DNA from: Ligilactobacillus hayakitensis DSM 18933 = JCM 14209
GTDB taxonomy: Bacteria > Bacillota > Bacilli > Lactobacillales > Lactobacillaceae
NCBI RefSeq assembly: GCF_000615845.1
Contig: NZ_BAML01000012.1
Coordinates: 1-41,010, forward strand
Reading direction: 5' to 3'
DNA length: 41,010 nucleotides
Shown here: positions 9,531 through 16,982 of the stretch, one piece after another
Layout: the number at the start of each line of letters is the position of its first letter
Position numbering within the stretch: position 1 is the stretch's first letter
The notes under the pieces: generated by a model
Database searches by the model: none
The model's input: only the letters and a program-made list of their open reading frames with translations
What the model was told of the DNA's origin: nothing
Position numbers and translations under genes: made by a program

Positions 9531-10217
9531 ATGGCAAAATTAGTATTTATTCGTCACGGCCAAAGTGAATGGAACTTAAAGAACTTATTCACTGGTTGGG
9601 CAGATGTTAACTTAAGTGAACAAGGTGTTGAAGAAGCAAAGGCTGCTGGTAAGAAGCTTAAAGAAGCTGGTATCGAATTCGATCAAGCTTATACTTCAGT
9701 TTTAACACGTGCTATCAAGACTTTACACTTCGCATTAGAAGAATCAGGTCAATTATGGGTACCAGAAACAAAATCATGGCGTTTAAACGAACGTCACTAC
9801 GGTGCTTTACAAGGTAAGAACAAAGCTGAAGCAGCAGAACAATACGGTGACGAACAAGTTCACATCTGGCGTCGTTCATACGATGTTTTACCTCCATTAA
9901 TGAGTGCAGATGACGAAGGTTCAGCAGCTAACGATCGTCGTTACGCTAACTTAGACCCACGCATCGTTCCAGGTGGAGAAAACTTAAAGGTTACTTTAGA
10001 ACGTGCTATTCCTTTCTGGGAAGACCACATTGCACCAGACTTATTAGCTGGTAAGAACGTAATCGTTGCTGCACACGGTAACTCATTACGTGCTTTAACT
10101 AAGTACATTGAAAACCTTTCAGACGAAGAAATCATGGACGTTGAAATGGCTACAGGTCAACCAGTTGTTTACGACTTGGATGACAAGTTAAACATCGTTT
10201 CAAAAACAAAACTTTAA
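9531..10217 (+). CDS. gpmA: 2,3-bisphosphoglycerate-dependent phosphoglycerate mutase
   Basis: This 228-residue cofactor-dependent mutase interconverts 3- and 2-phosphoglycerate in lower glycolysis. The phosphohistidine is His9 in [10 protein letters not shown], the second active-site histidine is His182 in [10 protein letters not shown], and Glu87 lies in LNERHYG. Length is standard for dPGM. Codon use is visibly more uniform (GGT, GAA, CGT, TTA, AAC) than in neighbours, as expected for a highly expressed glycolytic gene. An upstream frame start at 9459 would add 24 residues unlike the family; the ATG at 9531 preceded by AAGAGG is chosen. It is monocistronic, flanked by terminators. Confidence 0.97.
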   Translation: MAKLVFIRHGQSEWNLKNLFTGWADVNLSEQGVEEAKAAGKKLKEAGIEFDQAYTSVLTRAIKTLHFALEESGQLWVPETKSWRLNERHYGALQGKNKAEAAEQYGDEQVHIWRRSYDVLPPLMSADDEGSAANDRRYANLDPRIVPGGENLKVTLERAIPFWEDHIAPDLLAGKNVIVAAHGNSLRALTKYIENLSDEEIMDVEMATGQPVVYDLDDKLNIVSKTKL

Positions 10218-10236
10218 GATATAGTTTTGGTTTATT

Positions 10237-10267
10237 AAGTCTCATCCCTTTTGGGTGAGGCTTTTTT
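10237..10267 (+). terminator. intrinsic terminator after gpmA
   Basis: An 11-bp stem with two G-T wobbles (10237-10247 with 10253-10263) around CTTTT is followed by a run of T. Confidence 0.85.
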
Positions 10268-10275
10268 GTATAAAA

Positions 10276-10321
10276 AAACCTTGATAATTCGACGTTTATT
10301 AAACGTAAATTATCAAGGTTT
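10276..10321 (-). terminator. intrinsic terminator of the zinc-ribbon membrane gene
   Basis: Outer stem AAACCTTGATAATT (10276-10289) pairs with 10308-10321, and an inner ACGTTT/AAACGT stem caps it. On the minus strand it is followed by a T-run (plus-strand A-run 10272-10278). Confidence 0.85.
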
Positions 10322-10329
10322 AATTAATT

Positions 10330-11502
10330 CTAGTCACCTAATAAACTTGAAATAGCATTTGAATATGTTTGCTGAATAAATTCAACAATTGTATTCACAA
10401 CAATTTCACCGAAAATACGGGTAATTAAGAAGATTACCAAGGCGTTGAGAAGTGCGATAAGTAACATTCCAAATACTCGATCTAATTTTACAAGGTTACC
10501 GCGATCCATCAAGTATGCAACAAAAGAACCGTTAAAGAAGATAATCAATTCAAGAATCATTAGGAATATAAGGAATCCCAAAGAATTTGCAGTAACTAAC
10601 GATACTAATAGTAGTACCAAATTAATTACTAAAGTGTAATTTGTAAAGTGGGCAAAGTTATTGGTGAAAGTAAAGAAATCTTCTCCATCGTTATGAGTTA
10701 ACTTTGTAATTCCGTAAGTGCCACCAACAACCACCATGGTTGCGATTGCTAAACATAAGAAAAGCTTGAATAACAAACCAAAAGTAGTACTATCAAGATT
10801 TGTTGCACTAATAACACTTCTTAAATCAGAATTGCTATTAGCGGCAGTATTGAATAACATCCCTAATGAGATTGTATAAATTAGAATTGAAACGGCAAAT
10901 GCTACAAAGCCATACCATTTTTCACCAGCCACAATTAATGATGGTTGTTTTAATGATAGAACAAACCAATTGAAGAAATCAGCTAGAGGATTTCTTGGTT
11001 TCGCATATGGTTGTTGGAATTGATTATTGAAACCAGGTTGACCATAAAGATTATCTTGATTATTGTAAGCTTGTTGTTCAAAGTTTTGTTGGTTATTAAA
11101 ATTTTGTTGGTTATTAAAATTTTGTGCTTGGTTGAAGTTTTGATTGAATTCTGAAGTTTGACCAAAGTTTTGTTGTTGACCAAAATCAGCATTCGTTCCA
11201 TATTCATTAGTTGGTTGAGCTTGATTGAAGTCTTGTTGTTTTGACATAGCTTGATAATCATTAAATTGATTATTTTCTTTAGTGTTGTCAAAAGTTTGTT
11301 GTTCAAAGTTATTTGAAGTAACGTCTTTTGGTTGAAAATCACTAAAATTTTGTGATTCTGTGTTTGTGTTTTCAAAAGTTTCGGAAGTAACAGTTTGGTT
11401 GTTTTCAACCGGAACTTCTTGGACAGCTAATTTCGTACCACATTTAGTACAAAATTTCGCAGTTGGTGCCATAGAAGCACCACAGTTTGGACATGTTTGC
11501 AT
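10330..11502 (-). CDS. zinc-ribbon, Q/N-rich, multi-pass membrane protein of unknown function
   Basis: This 390-residue protein has three parts. Residues 1-25 form a zinc ribbon with Cys4/Cys7 and Cys18/Cys21 (CPNCGAS ... FCTKCGTK). Residues about 31-170 are a low-complexity linker in which roughly 40% of residues are Gln or Asn, with repeated QNFNNQ units. Residues about 195-365 hold some five hydrophobic segments (near 197-217, 243-262, 290-305, 307-325, 344-362), with a polar tail. The pattern suggests a cytosolic zinc finger tethered to the membrane by a flexible linker. Similar zinc-ribbon membrane proteins are common and uncharacterised in lactobacilli, and no function is assigned. Start 11502 follows AGGGGGGA. 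It is monocistronic and convergent with gpmA. Confidence 0.88.
   Translation of the reverse strand: MQTCPNCGASMAPTAKFCTKCGTKLAVQEVPVENNQTVTSETFENTNTESQNFSDFQPKDVTSNNFEQQTFDNTKENNQFNDYQAMSKQQDFNQAQPTNEYGTNADFGQQQNFGQTSEFNQNFNQAQNFNNQQNFNNQQNFEQQAYNNQDNLYGQPGFNNQFQQPYAKPRNPLADFFNWFVLSLKQPSLIVAGEKWYGFVAFAVSILIYTISLGMLFNTAANSNSDLRSVISATNLDSTTFGLLFKLFLCLAIATMVVVGGTYGITKLTHNDGEDFFTFTNNFAHFTNYTLVINLVLLLVSLVTANSLGFLIFLMILELIIFFNGSFVAYLMDRGNLVKLDRVFGMLLIALLNALVIFLITRIFGEIVVNTIVEFIQQTYSNAISSLLGD
11085..11120. repeat. 18-bp tandem repeat, two copies
   Basis: Two identical 18-base units (11085-11102 and 11103-11120) encode on the minus strand two QNFNNQ hexapeptides inside the Q/N-rich linker. Adjacent sequence carries degenerate versions, consistent with repeat expansion of the linker. 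Confidence 0.85.
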
Positions 11503-11713
11503 GTTTTTTCCCCCTAAAAAATTCTACATATATTATGATATATAAACGTTAAATATTACGCAATATAAAAAATAAAGTTTCTTAAGAAAATATTACATTT
11601 TCTAAGGATTGGCAGAAAGAATCTGAAAATAACGATCATAATAATGAATAAAGATTTCCTGAAGAAATAATTATGATACAATGGAAACTAAGATTTAATT
11701 AAAGAGGTGCAAT

Positions 11714-12610
11714 ATGCCAATATTATTCTTAGCGACGGCACATCCAAATGTCGTTGAAAGACAGACAAGTATTTTCAAAAGGTATCTGGATGGAATTGAT
11801 TGGGATGCATTATTCGCCAAGTCGATTACAATTATTATCTTGTTAATTTTATCTTCGATTGCTTTTTTTATTTTACATTCAATTGGAAAGAAAATTATTA
11901 AAAATAGTTTTAAGCGTAACTTGTTAAAAGGCGTTGTCGCTACTGGGAGAATGAATACTGCTTATACGCTGATTCAAAATATCTTCCATTATACCGTGTT
12001 GTTTTTATACATTTACACTGTGCTTTCGATTTTAGGAATTCCTGTGGGAACGCTAATTGCCGGTGCGGGGCTAGCCAGTGTGGCCATTGGTTTAGGAGCG
12101 CAAGGATTCGTTACCGATATTGTGACCGGAATTTTTATTTTGATGGAGCAACAATACGTTGTGGGAGATTATGTCAAGATTGGGACGGTTACAGGAACAG
12201 TTCACGCTTTTGGTTTGCGAACAACGCAAATTATTTCGGATGATGGAACCTTAATTTTTATTCCTAACAGAAGCATTACCATCGTGAATAACCAATCACG
12301 CCATGATATGCGTGCTTTAGTAGATGTTCGCATTGATCCTAATCAAAAATTATCTGAAATGAAAGAAATTATTGAAGAAGTTAATACTGAATTGAGACCG
12401 AAGTATCCCGATATTTCCCAAGATCCGAAGATTTTAGGGACGGTTGATACACCAAAAGGTTTAGCTTTAAGAGTGGCAATTTTTTGTAAGGCAGGGGCTC
12501 AATTCCAAATTCAAAGAGACTTCTTGGCGGCTTATTTGACCGCATTGACAGAAGCTGGATTTGAAATTCCAGCTTCACCGTTAAACTTAGCTCCAGAAGG
12601 TGGAAATTAA
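11714..12610 (+). CDS. MscS-family mechanosensitive channel
   Basis: This 298-residue small-conductance mechanosensitive channel protein opens under membrane tension to release solutes at hypo-osmotic shock. Three N-terminal hydrophobic segments (about 36-56, 88-108, 110-145) lead into the pore helix with the Gly/Ala pattern LIAGAGLASVAIGLGAQGF. The beta-domain signature EQQYVVGDYVKIGTVTGTV and the PNRSI motif follow. Length is close to the E. coli MscS class. It starts after AGAGGTG, and a probable -10 (TACAAT near 11675-11680) lies upstream. The GNAT gene begins three bases after its stop, so the two form an operon. Confidence 0.93.
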   Translation: MPILFLATAHPNVVERQTSIFKRYLDGIDWDALFAKSITIIILLILSSIAFFILHSIGKKIIKNSFKRNLLKGVVATGRMNTAYTLIQNIFHYTVLFLYIYTVLSILGIPVGTLIAGAGLASVAIGLGAQGFVTDIVTGIFILMEQQYVVGDYVKIGTVTGTVHAFGLRTTQIISDDGTLIFIPNRSITIVNNQSRHDMRALVDVRIDPNQKLSEMKEIIEEVNTELRPKYPDISQDPKILGTVDTPKGLALRVAIFCKAGAQFQIQRDFLAAYLTALTEAGFEIPASPLNLAPEGGN

Positions 12611-12613
12611 TTC

Positions 12614-13381
12614 ATGTATAAAGACAAAATATTAAATCAAGCAACTGTTTACGCTGAAAATACGATGAAAACTTTATATTTCACGCCTAAGTTTTCAGAA
12701 AGATATTTTAGTAATTATGTCCAATATCACCAAGTTCCAAGTAAAGAAGATTTACAATTAGATATGGAAGTTATGAGAACACTTCAAAGTAATAATGAAA
12801 ATCATTTTATCCATTTTCAATTTGATGAAGGTATGCAGATTCCAGAAGAGATATATGCTTATTTAAGAGCCAATAACTTCGAATTTAGTGAATATGTCTT
12901 TATGGAACATGACAACAAAGATTTTCCATTTTCAAGATTACGTCAGCCTATCCAAATAAAAAAAGTGGATGGTAAAAATATGTTGGATTACTTAGCACAT
13001 GAAAGAAAATTTCATGAAGTATATGGGCAAAACTTTGCTCGTCAAATGATTGATGTAACACATGAATTCTTCATGATGCCTAAATCACATATCTTAATTG
13101 CGGTGGACGACTTTAATAATATTGTGGGTTCATTGAATGTCTTAGAACACGACGATTATGTTGAATTTGATGAATTCCAAGTTGACGAAGAATATCGTCG
13201 CCAAGGAATTGGCAGTGCGCTACAAGAAGCTGGAATCAAAATCGCTAACGGTAAAAAAGTGATTTTGGTTGCTGAAAAGGAAAGTCCAGCAAAAGAAATG
13301 TATCTTAAACAAGGTTATCAAGTAAAAGGAAGCTATCAGGCAGCATTATATGTTCAACCTGAAGGCTTTGAGAATATTTAA
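12614..13381 (+). CDS. GNAT-family N-acetyltransferase
   Basis: This 255-residue protein carries a GNAT fold in its C-terminal half (about residues 110-250). The acetyl-CoA pyrophosphate-binding motif is EYRRQGIGSAL, preceded by the beta-strand DYVEFDEFQVD. The N-terminal 100 residues, with many acidic and aromatic positions, are not a family I recognise and may be a second degenerate GNAT-like module. The acceptor (amine, amino acid or protein) cannot be told. It starts three bases after mscS, using an AAGGTGG site that lies inside the mscS 3' end. Translational coupling is likely. A terminator follows. Confidence 0.88.
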   Translation: MYKDKILNQATVYAENTMKTLYFTPKFSERYFSNYVQYHQVPSKEDLQLDMEVMRTLQSNNENHFIHFQFDEGMQIPEEIYAYLRANNFEFSEYVFMEHDNKDFPFSRLRQPIQIKKVDGKNMLDYLAHERKFHEVYGQNFARQMIDVTHEFFMMPKSHILIAVDDFNNIVGSLNVLEHDDYVEFDEFQVDEEYRRQGIGSALQEAGIKIANGKKVILVAEKESPAKEMYLKQGYQVKGSYQAALYVQPEGFENI

Positions 13382-13382
13382 G

Positions 13383-13419
13383 AAAAAGATCAACTAATTT
13401 TTTTTAGTTGGTCTTTTTT
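13383..13419 (+). terminator. intrinsic terminator after the mscS-GNAT unit
   Basis: A 15-bp stem AAAAAGATCAACTAA (13383-13397) pairs with 13404-13418, with one wobble pair and a T-run. Confidence 0.88.
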
Positions 13420-13430
13420 GTTATTTAGAG

Positions 13431-13495
13431 ATAGGACCAATCAAAATATTTCTGCAGTTTAAGCTTTTTTGTAGAAATATTTTGATTGCTCCTAT
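13431..13495. repeat. 26-bp imperfect inverted repeat (possible MITE-like element)
   Basis: Arms 13431-13456 and 13470-13495 are complementary at 24 of 26 positions (one further G-T pair), with a 13-base centre. The arms begin ATAGGACCAATC. It follows directly on a complete terminator, so it is not needed for termination. It could be a miniature inverted-repeat element or a remnant of insertion-sequence ends. Confidence 0.75.
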
Positions 13496-13553
13496 AAAAA
13501 AAGCGCTATTTTTTAATTTGTTGCATTCATTAAGAACAATATCAGCGAATTGA

Positions 13554-13694
13554 ATTACAGGAATTAAAGAAGGAAAATATATTTATCTTGGAAGTGATGG
13601 TAAATTATATGCTGGTGAAATTGACGCTAAGGGGAATCCAATTAAGAAGTTGCAACTAGTTTCAAGTAAGCCCGTTGAATTTCTAGAAAAATAA
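13554..13694 (+). pseudogene. coding remnant without a start codon
   Basis: After an in-frame TGA (13551-13553), the frame reads ITGIKEGKYIYLGSDGK then LYAGEIDAKGNPIKKLQL and ends VEFLEK with TAA at 13692-13694. The 46 codons have normal coding composition, but the frame lacks ATG/GTG/TTG near its 5' end and a ribosome-binding site, and it is cut by the upstream stop. It looks like the C-terminal end of a lost gene. I do not recognise the family. The neighbouring inverted repeat suggests past rearrangement here. Confidence 0.5.
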
Positions 13695-13888
13695 AAGGAT
13701 TAAATAGAATTCACTATGTGGGAATTATGTTTAAATGACGTTTGAAAAGGTATTTTTAATGTTATTAGCTGAAAATAAGGTGTTTTTTATCGAAATGATA
13801 AATAAAAAAAGCGAGAAATATGCATGAAATATATTATTAAATGTAGTTAAATATACATTAAGTGTAAAAAAGGATAAAGGTGATGAAA
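13695..13888. other. AT-rich intergenic stretch
   Basis: No supported open frame lies here. It carries A/T-rich sequence and, near 13846-13861, TATACATTAA with a partly complementary TTAAATGTA just upstream. This is a possible promoter/operator for the HTH gene that follows, but no clear -35/-10 pair stands out. Confidence 0.4.
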
Positions 13889-14155
13889 ATGACGAAATTT
13901 AATGGGATTTATGATGAATTAACTGATTTAGTGGGAGAAAAGATCACAGAAATTTTATACCAACAATATAAAGGGATGAAGATTAATTTTCCTAGTCGCT
14001 TGTTATCAAGAGATTATCAAAAAGAATACATCCGTGATCATATGGATACTATGAGCATACGCGAATTGGCATTTGAAACGGGGTACAGTGAAAGAAATAT
14101 TCAACGAATTATTAAAGAAATTCGCAGTGAAGAAGCATTGGTAAACAATCATTAA
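13889..14155 (+). CDS. small Mor-like helix-turn-helix protein
   Basis: This 88-residue protein resembles the Mor transcription-activator/HTH family. An N-terminal helical part (IYDELTDLVGEKITEILY) is followed by KINFPSRLLSRDYQKEYI and a C-terminal helix-turn-helix, MSIRELAFETGYSERNIQRI. Such proteins bind DNA; phage Mor is an activator, while chromosomal small homologues are mostly uncharacterised. In-frame starts at 13880, 13883 and 13889 are possible; AAAGG at 13876-13880 is best spaced for 13889. It is a single gene between an AT-rich leader and a terminator. Whether it regulates the downstream ABC transporter gene is unknown. Confidence 0.75.
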   Translation: MTKFNGIYDELTDLVGEKITEILYQQYKGMKINFPSRLLSRDYQKEYIRDHMDTMSIRELAFETGYSERNIQRIIKEIRSEEALVNNH

Positions 14156-14174
14156 CAATTAAATCGACAACGTC

Positions 14175-14204
14175 AAGGAACTAGGAGAGCTAGTTCCTTT
14201 TTTA
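14175..14204 (+). terminator. intrinsic terminator after the HTH gene
   Basis: A perfect 10-bp stem AAGGAACTAG (14175-14184) pairs with CTAGTTCCTT (14190-14199) and is followed by T. Outer arms CGTCAA/TTGACG extend the symmetry, and the right outer arm doubles as the -35 of the next promoter. Confidence 0.88.
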
Positions 14205-14234
14205 TTGACGTAGCTTAGGAAAAGTCGTAAAATA
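14205..14234 (+). promoter_or_regulatory. promoter of the MacB-like ABC transporter gene
   Basis: TTGACG (14205-14210), an 18-base spacer and TAAAAT (14229-14234) form a good sigma-A promoter. The predicted start of transcription, near 14241, falls inside the double palindrome that follows. Confidence 0.75.
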
Positions 14235-14236
14235 AT

Positions 14237-14264
14237 GACAAGTTGTCACATGACAACTTGTCAC
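14237..14264. promoter_or_regulatory. double-palindrome operator
   Basis: Two palindromes, TGACAAGTTGTCA (14237-14249) and TGACAACTTGTCA (14252-14264), are centred 15 bases apart, and the whole 28-base unit is itself nearly symmetric. It covers the predicted transcription start of the efflux gene, so a bound dimer pair would repress. The TetR regulator encoded just downstream is the best candidate ligand-responsive repressor; this link is inference. Confidence 0.8.
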
Positions 14265-14284
14265 AAAAGAAAGTAGGGATAAAC

Positions 14285-16294
14285 ATGGCCTTAATGGAAT
14301 TAAAAGACGTAAAAAAGACCTATAAGATGCCAGGTGGCGGAACCTTTTTAGCCTTAAAAGGTATCAACGCCAGCTTTGATAAAGGCGAATTGGTCGCCAT
14401 TGTCGGTGAATCTGGTTCAGGAAAATCAACTTTGATGAATGCCATCGGGGGCTTAGATTCAGATTTTGATGGTCAAATTATTTATAATGGTAAGAATTTG
14501 GCTGATTTAAGTACTGCTGAATTAGTTCATTATCATAAAAAAGACATTGGTTTTATTTTCCAAACCTTTAATTTAATTCCCCATTTAAATTTAATTGATA
14601 ATGTTTCAATCGCGATGACGCTTTCAGATATTGGTGAAAGTACACGTAAGAAACGTGCAGAAGAATTGCTACGAAATGTTGGTTTAGGTGATCATATGTA
14701 TAAAAAGCCAGACCAACTTTCTGGGGGCCAAAAGCAACGGGTTGCGATTGCCAGAGCGTTAGCCAATGATCCGGACGTGATTATTGCTGATGAACCAACT
14801 GGAGCATTAGATGCTGAAACCACTGATGTTATCTTAGATATGATTAGAGATATTGCCAAAGAAGGTAAGTTGGTCTTGATGGTAACGCACTCCGATAAAG
14901 TAGCTTCCCATTGTAGTCGCGTTTTACGTATCGATAATGGGAACCTGATTTCGGATAACCAACAATTAACATTAGAACATACTGTAAATGAAGCAGCATC
15001 TAATTACGAAATTAAAAACATGAGCTTAACTAAAGCCATTAAGCTTGCTTTCCAAAATATGAAAGCCAAGTTAAGTCGTAACTTATTAGTAGCTTTAGGT
15101 TCAAGTATCGGAATTATGTCGGTTGTCTTGATGTTAGCGTTAGGAAAAGGGGTGACATCATATGTTTCAAAGACTATGAAATCATATACGAACCCGAATA
15201 TTACTGAAGTTCACAAGCAATCGGGGATGCAAGCTAATGCAACCAAACAAGACCCAAGCCAAATGCAAAATATGTCTCAAACAGATGTTGCCAAGCAACA
15301 ACAAAATAACATTGCTGCATTATTAGGTGAAAGTAATGCTAATAGTTTCGCTAAAAAAGATATCGCTAAGTTAAAAGCAATTAAGCATGTTGATACTTTA
15401 AATCTCGGTTATAGTACCTTAACAATGGGAACAAATACCGTGACTTATGATGGTAAAAAAGCCAACATGATGCAATTACAAACAATGTCAAAAAGTATTT
15501 CCAAATCAAGTATTGTTAAAGGTAATGCACCAAAAGGCAATGAAATCATGTTAGATCGTGCAACGGCTGATACCTTAGACAAGAATCTTGTTGGTAAGAC
15601 AGTTCAAGTTACAATGAAGGTCGGTCAAAAGACAATTACCCAAGATTTTAAAGTTTCAGGTTTATATGAAGCAACAAACGGTGGTTTAGGCATTTCAAGT
15701 ACCTTATTCTTTAATTACGATGCCTTAAATGACTTGTATAAGCAAAACGACCAAGAGCTCAAACCAAATGTCGTTTACCTTTATACCAAAGATAAAGCCA
15801 ATACCAAGAAAATCAAAGACAAGGTTAAAGATTTAGGCTTTACGGGCTCAATGCAAGAACAAATGTCAGAAATGTTCACGAAGATGCTTGATATTATCAC
15901 ATGGGTCTTAACTGCAATTGCCGGAGTATCACTTCTAGTTTCAGCAATTATGATTTTAGTCGTCCTTAACATTTCTGTGGTTGAAAGAACAAAAGAAATT
16001 GGGGTCTTAAAAGCCTTAGGGGCAAGAAGAAAAGATATTCGTCGCATCTTTGCTTCAGAAGCATTCTTAATTGGAACAGCATCAGGAATTATTGGTGTGG
16101 TAGCAACTTATCTTTTAGGCACGGCAATTAATACCTTTACTAGTCAAGCATTTGATGTTAATGTCGTTGCGATTACGCCTCAATTTGCTTTGACAGGAAT
16201 AGTTATTAGTATTGTCATTAGTATGATTGCAGGAATTTTACCTGCCAACCGGGCTTCAAAATTAGATCCAGTTGAAGCTTTAAGAAAAGATTAA
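14285..16294 (+). CDS. MacB-like ABC transporter, ATPase fused to FtsX-type permease
   Basis: This 669-residue fusion has an N-terminal LolD/MacB-type ATPase with Walker A GESGSGKST (41-49), Q-loop in FQTFN, signature LSGGQ (145-149), Walker B VIIADEP (165-171) and His202 of the H-loop. A transmembrane helix near 270 follows, then a large Gln/Asn/Lys-rich external domain (about 300-540) and three C-terminal helices of the FtsX/MacB permease type. It probably works as a homodimer that moves a hydrophobic drug, peptide or lipoprotein. In Gram-positive bacteria such fusions are linked to antimicrobial-peptide or bacteriocin export and resistance. Start 14285 follows AGGGA; the earlier ATG at 14243 lies inside the operator. 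Expression is probably controlled through the double palindrome. Confidence 0.92.
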   Translation: MALMELKDVKKTYKMPGGGTFLALKGINASFDKGELVAIVGESGSGKSTLMNAIGGLDSDFDGQIIYNGKNLADLSTAELVHYHKKDIGFIFQTFNLIPHLNLIDNVSIAMTLSDIGESTRKKRAEELLRNVGLGDHMYKKPDQLSGGQKQRVAIARALANDPDVIIADEPTGALDAETTDVILDMIRDIAKEGKLVLMVTHSDKVASHCSRVLRIDNGNLISDNQQLTLEHTVNEAASNYEIKNMSLTKAIKLAFQNMKAKLSRNLLVALGSSIGIMSVVLMLALGKGVTSYVSKTMKSYTNPNITEVHKQSGMQANATKQDPSQMQNMSQTDVAKQQQNNIAALLGESNANSFAKKDIAKLKAIKHVDTLNLGYSTLTMGTNTVTYDGKKANMMQLQTMSKSISKSSIVKGNAPKGNEIMLDRATADTLDKNLVGKTVQVTMKVGQKTITQDFKVSGLYEATNGGLGISSTLFFNYDALNDLYKQNDQELKPNVVYLYTKDKANTKKIKDKVKDLGFTGSMQEQMSEMFTKMLDIITWVLTAIAGVSLLVSAIMILVVLNISVVERTKEIGVLKALGARRKDIRRIFASEAFLIGTASGIIGVVATYLLGTAINTFTSQAFDVNVVAITPQFALTGIVISIVISMIAGILPANRASKLDPVEALRKD

Positions 16295-16303
16295 TACAAA
16301 AAT

Positions 16304-16338
16304 AAAGGTTGGAAGGAAAACTTCCAACTTTTATTTTT
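16304..16338 (+). terminator. hairpin between the ABC fusion gene and tetR
   Basis: A stem of about 11 bp around GTTGGAAG/CTTCCAAC (16304-16315 with 16321-16332) is followed by a mixed T/A tail. The tail is weaker than for other terminators here, so partial read-through into tetR is possible. Confidence 0.65.
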
Positions 16339-16355
16339 AAAAGGGGAGTGAATAC

Positions 16356-16982
16356 ATGCCAAAAGAAACGTTTTTTAATTTAAAAGAAGAAAAGCAAGCA
16401 CGCATTTTAAATGCAGCCAAAGAAGTTTTTAAGCAAAAATCATTTGATAAAGCTTCAATTAATGAAATTATTAAATTAGCAGAAATTCCACGGGGGAGTT
16501 TTTATCAGTACTTTGAAGATAAAGAAGATATCTATGCATACATGATGCTAAAGCGGTTTCAAAATAATCTGCAAGAATTCAAAGTAATTTTGAAAAATAA
16601 GCAGGGAGATTTGTTTGCGACCGCTAAAGAATTCGTGCCCAAGTTATTAAGCAAAATTACGCAAGGGGATGATTCTGAATTGTTCTATCAAATTGCGATT
16701 AATGAAGATTATCGTAGAATGCAGCGCAATCATCACCAACATCAAGAAGTGTTTTTAAAAGAGATGTATGATTTGGTTGATGAAGAAAAATTACGCATTG
16801 AAAATAAGCAAGATTTAAGTATGTTATTACATGCAATGTTTATGCCGCTTGGAGTTACATTGTATAATACTTTAAAAGAAATCAAAGCCGGACAAAAAAT
16901 CGATGTGCATGAAAAAATCAATGCTTATTATCATGCATTAGAATTGTTTGAACATGGATTTTCAAAGGAAGGGGGAAATTAA
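16356..16982 (+). CDS. TetR-family transcriptional regulator
   Basis: This 208-residue protein has an N-terminal TetR HTH: ILNAAKEVFKQKSFDKASI ... IPRGSFYQYFEDKEDIYAYM (residues about 12-62). A helical ligand-binding domain follows, with no recognisable effector signature. TetR proteins beside efflux genes usually repress them until a substrate drug binds. It sits between a MacB-like exporter and a heterodimeric ABC exporter, with its stop directly abutting the ATG of the first half-exporter (TAA-ATG). It is therefore cotranscribed with those genes and may repress the upstream promoter through the 14237-14264 palindromes. No copy of that operator is seen directly before tetR itself. Start follows AAGGGGAG. 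Confidence 0.92.
   Translation: MPKETFFNLKEEKQARILNAAKEVFKQKSFDKASINEIIKLAEIPRGSFYQYFEDKEDIYAYMMLKRFQNNLQEFKVILKNKQGDLFATAKEFVPKLLSKITQGDDSELFYQIAINEDYRRMQRNHHQHQEVFLKEMYDLVDEEKLRIENKQDLSMLLHAMFMPLGVTLYNTLKEIKAGQKIDVHEKINAYYHALELFEHGFSKEGGN

Noticed and set aside
13880-13888. GTG/ATG starts at 13880 and 13883 for the Mor-like gene
   Set aside because: They sit on or two bases from the AAAGG site; the ATG at 13889 is correctly spaced.
14237-14264. Double palindrome as a CRISPR-like repeat or insertion scar
   Set aside because: There are only two adjacent copies with a 2-base gap, placed at a promoter; an operator is the simpler reading. No CRISPR array was seen anywhere in the window.
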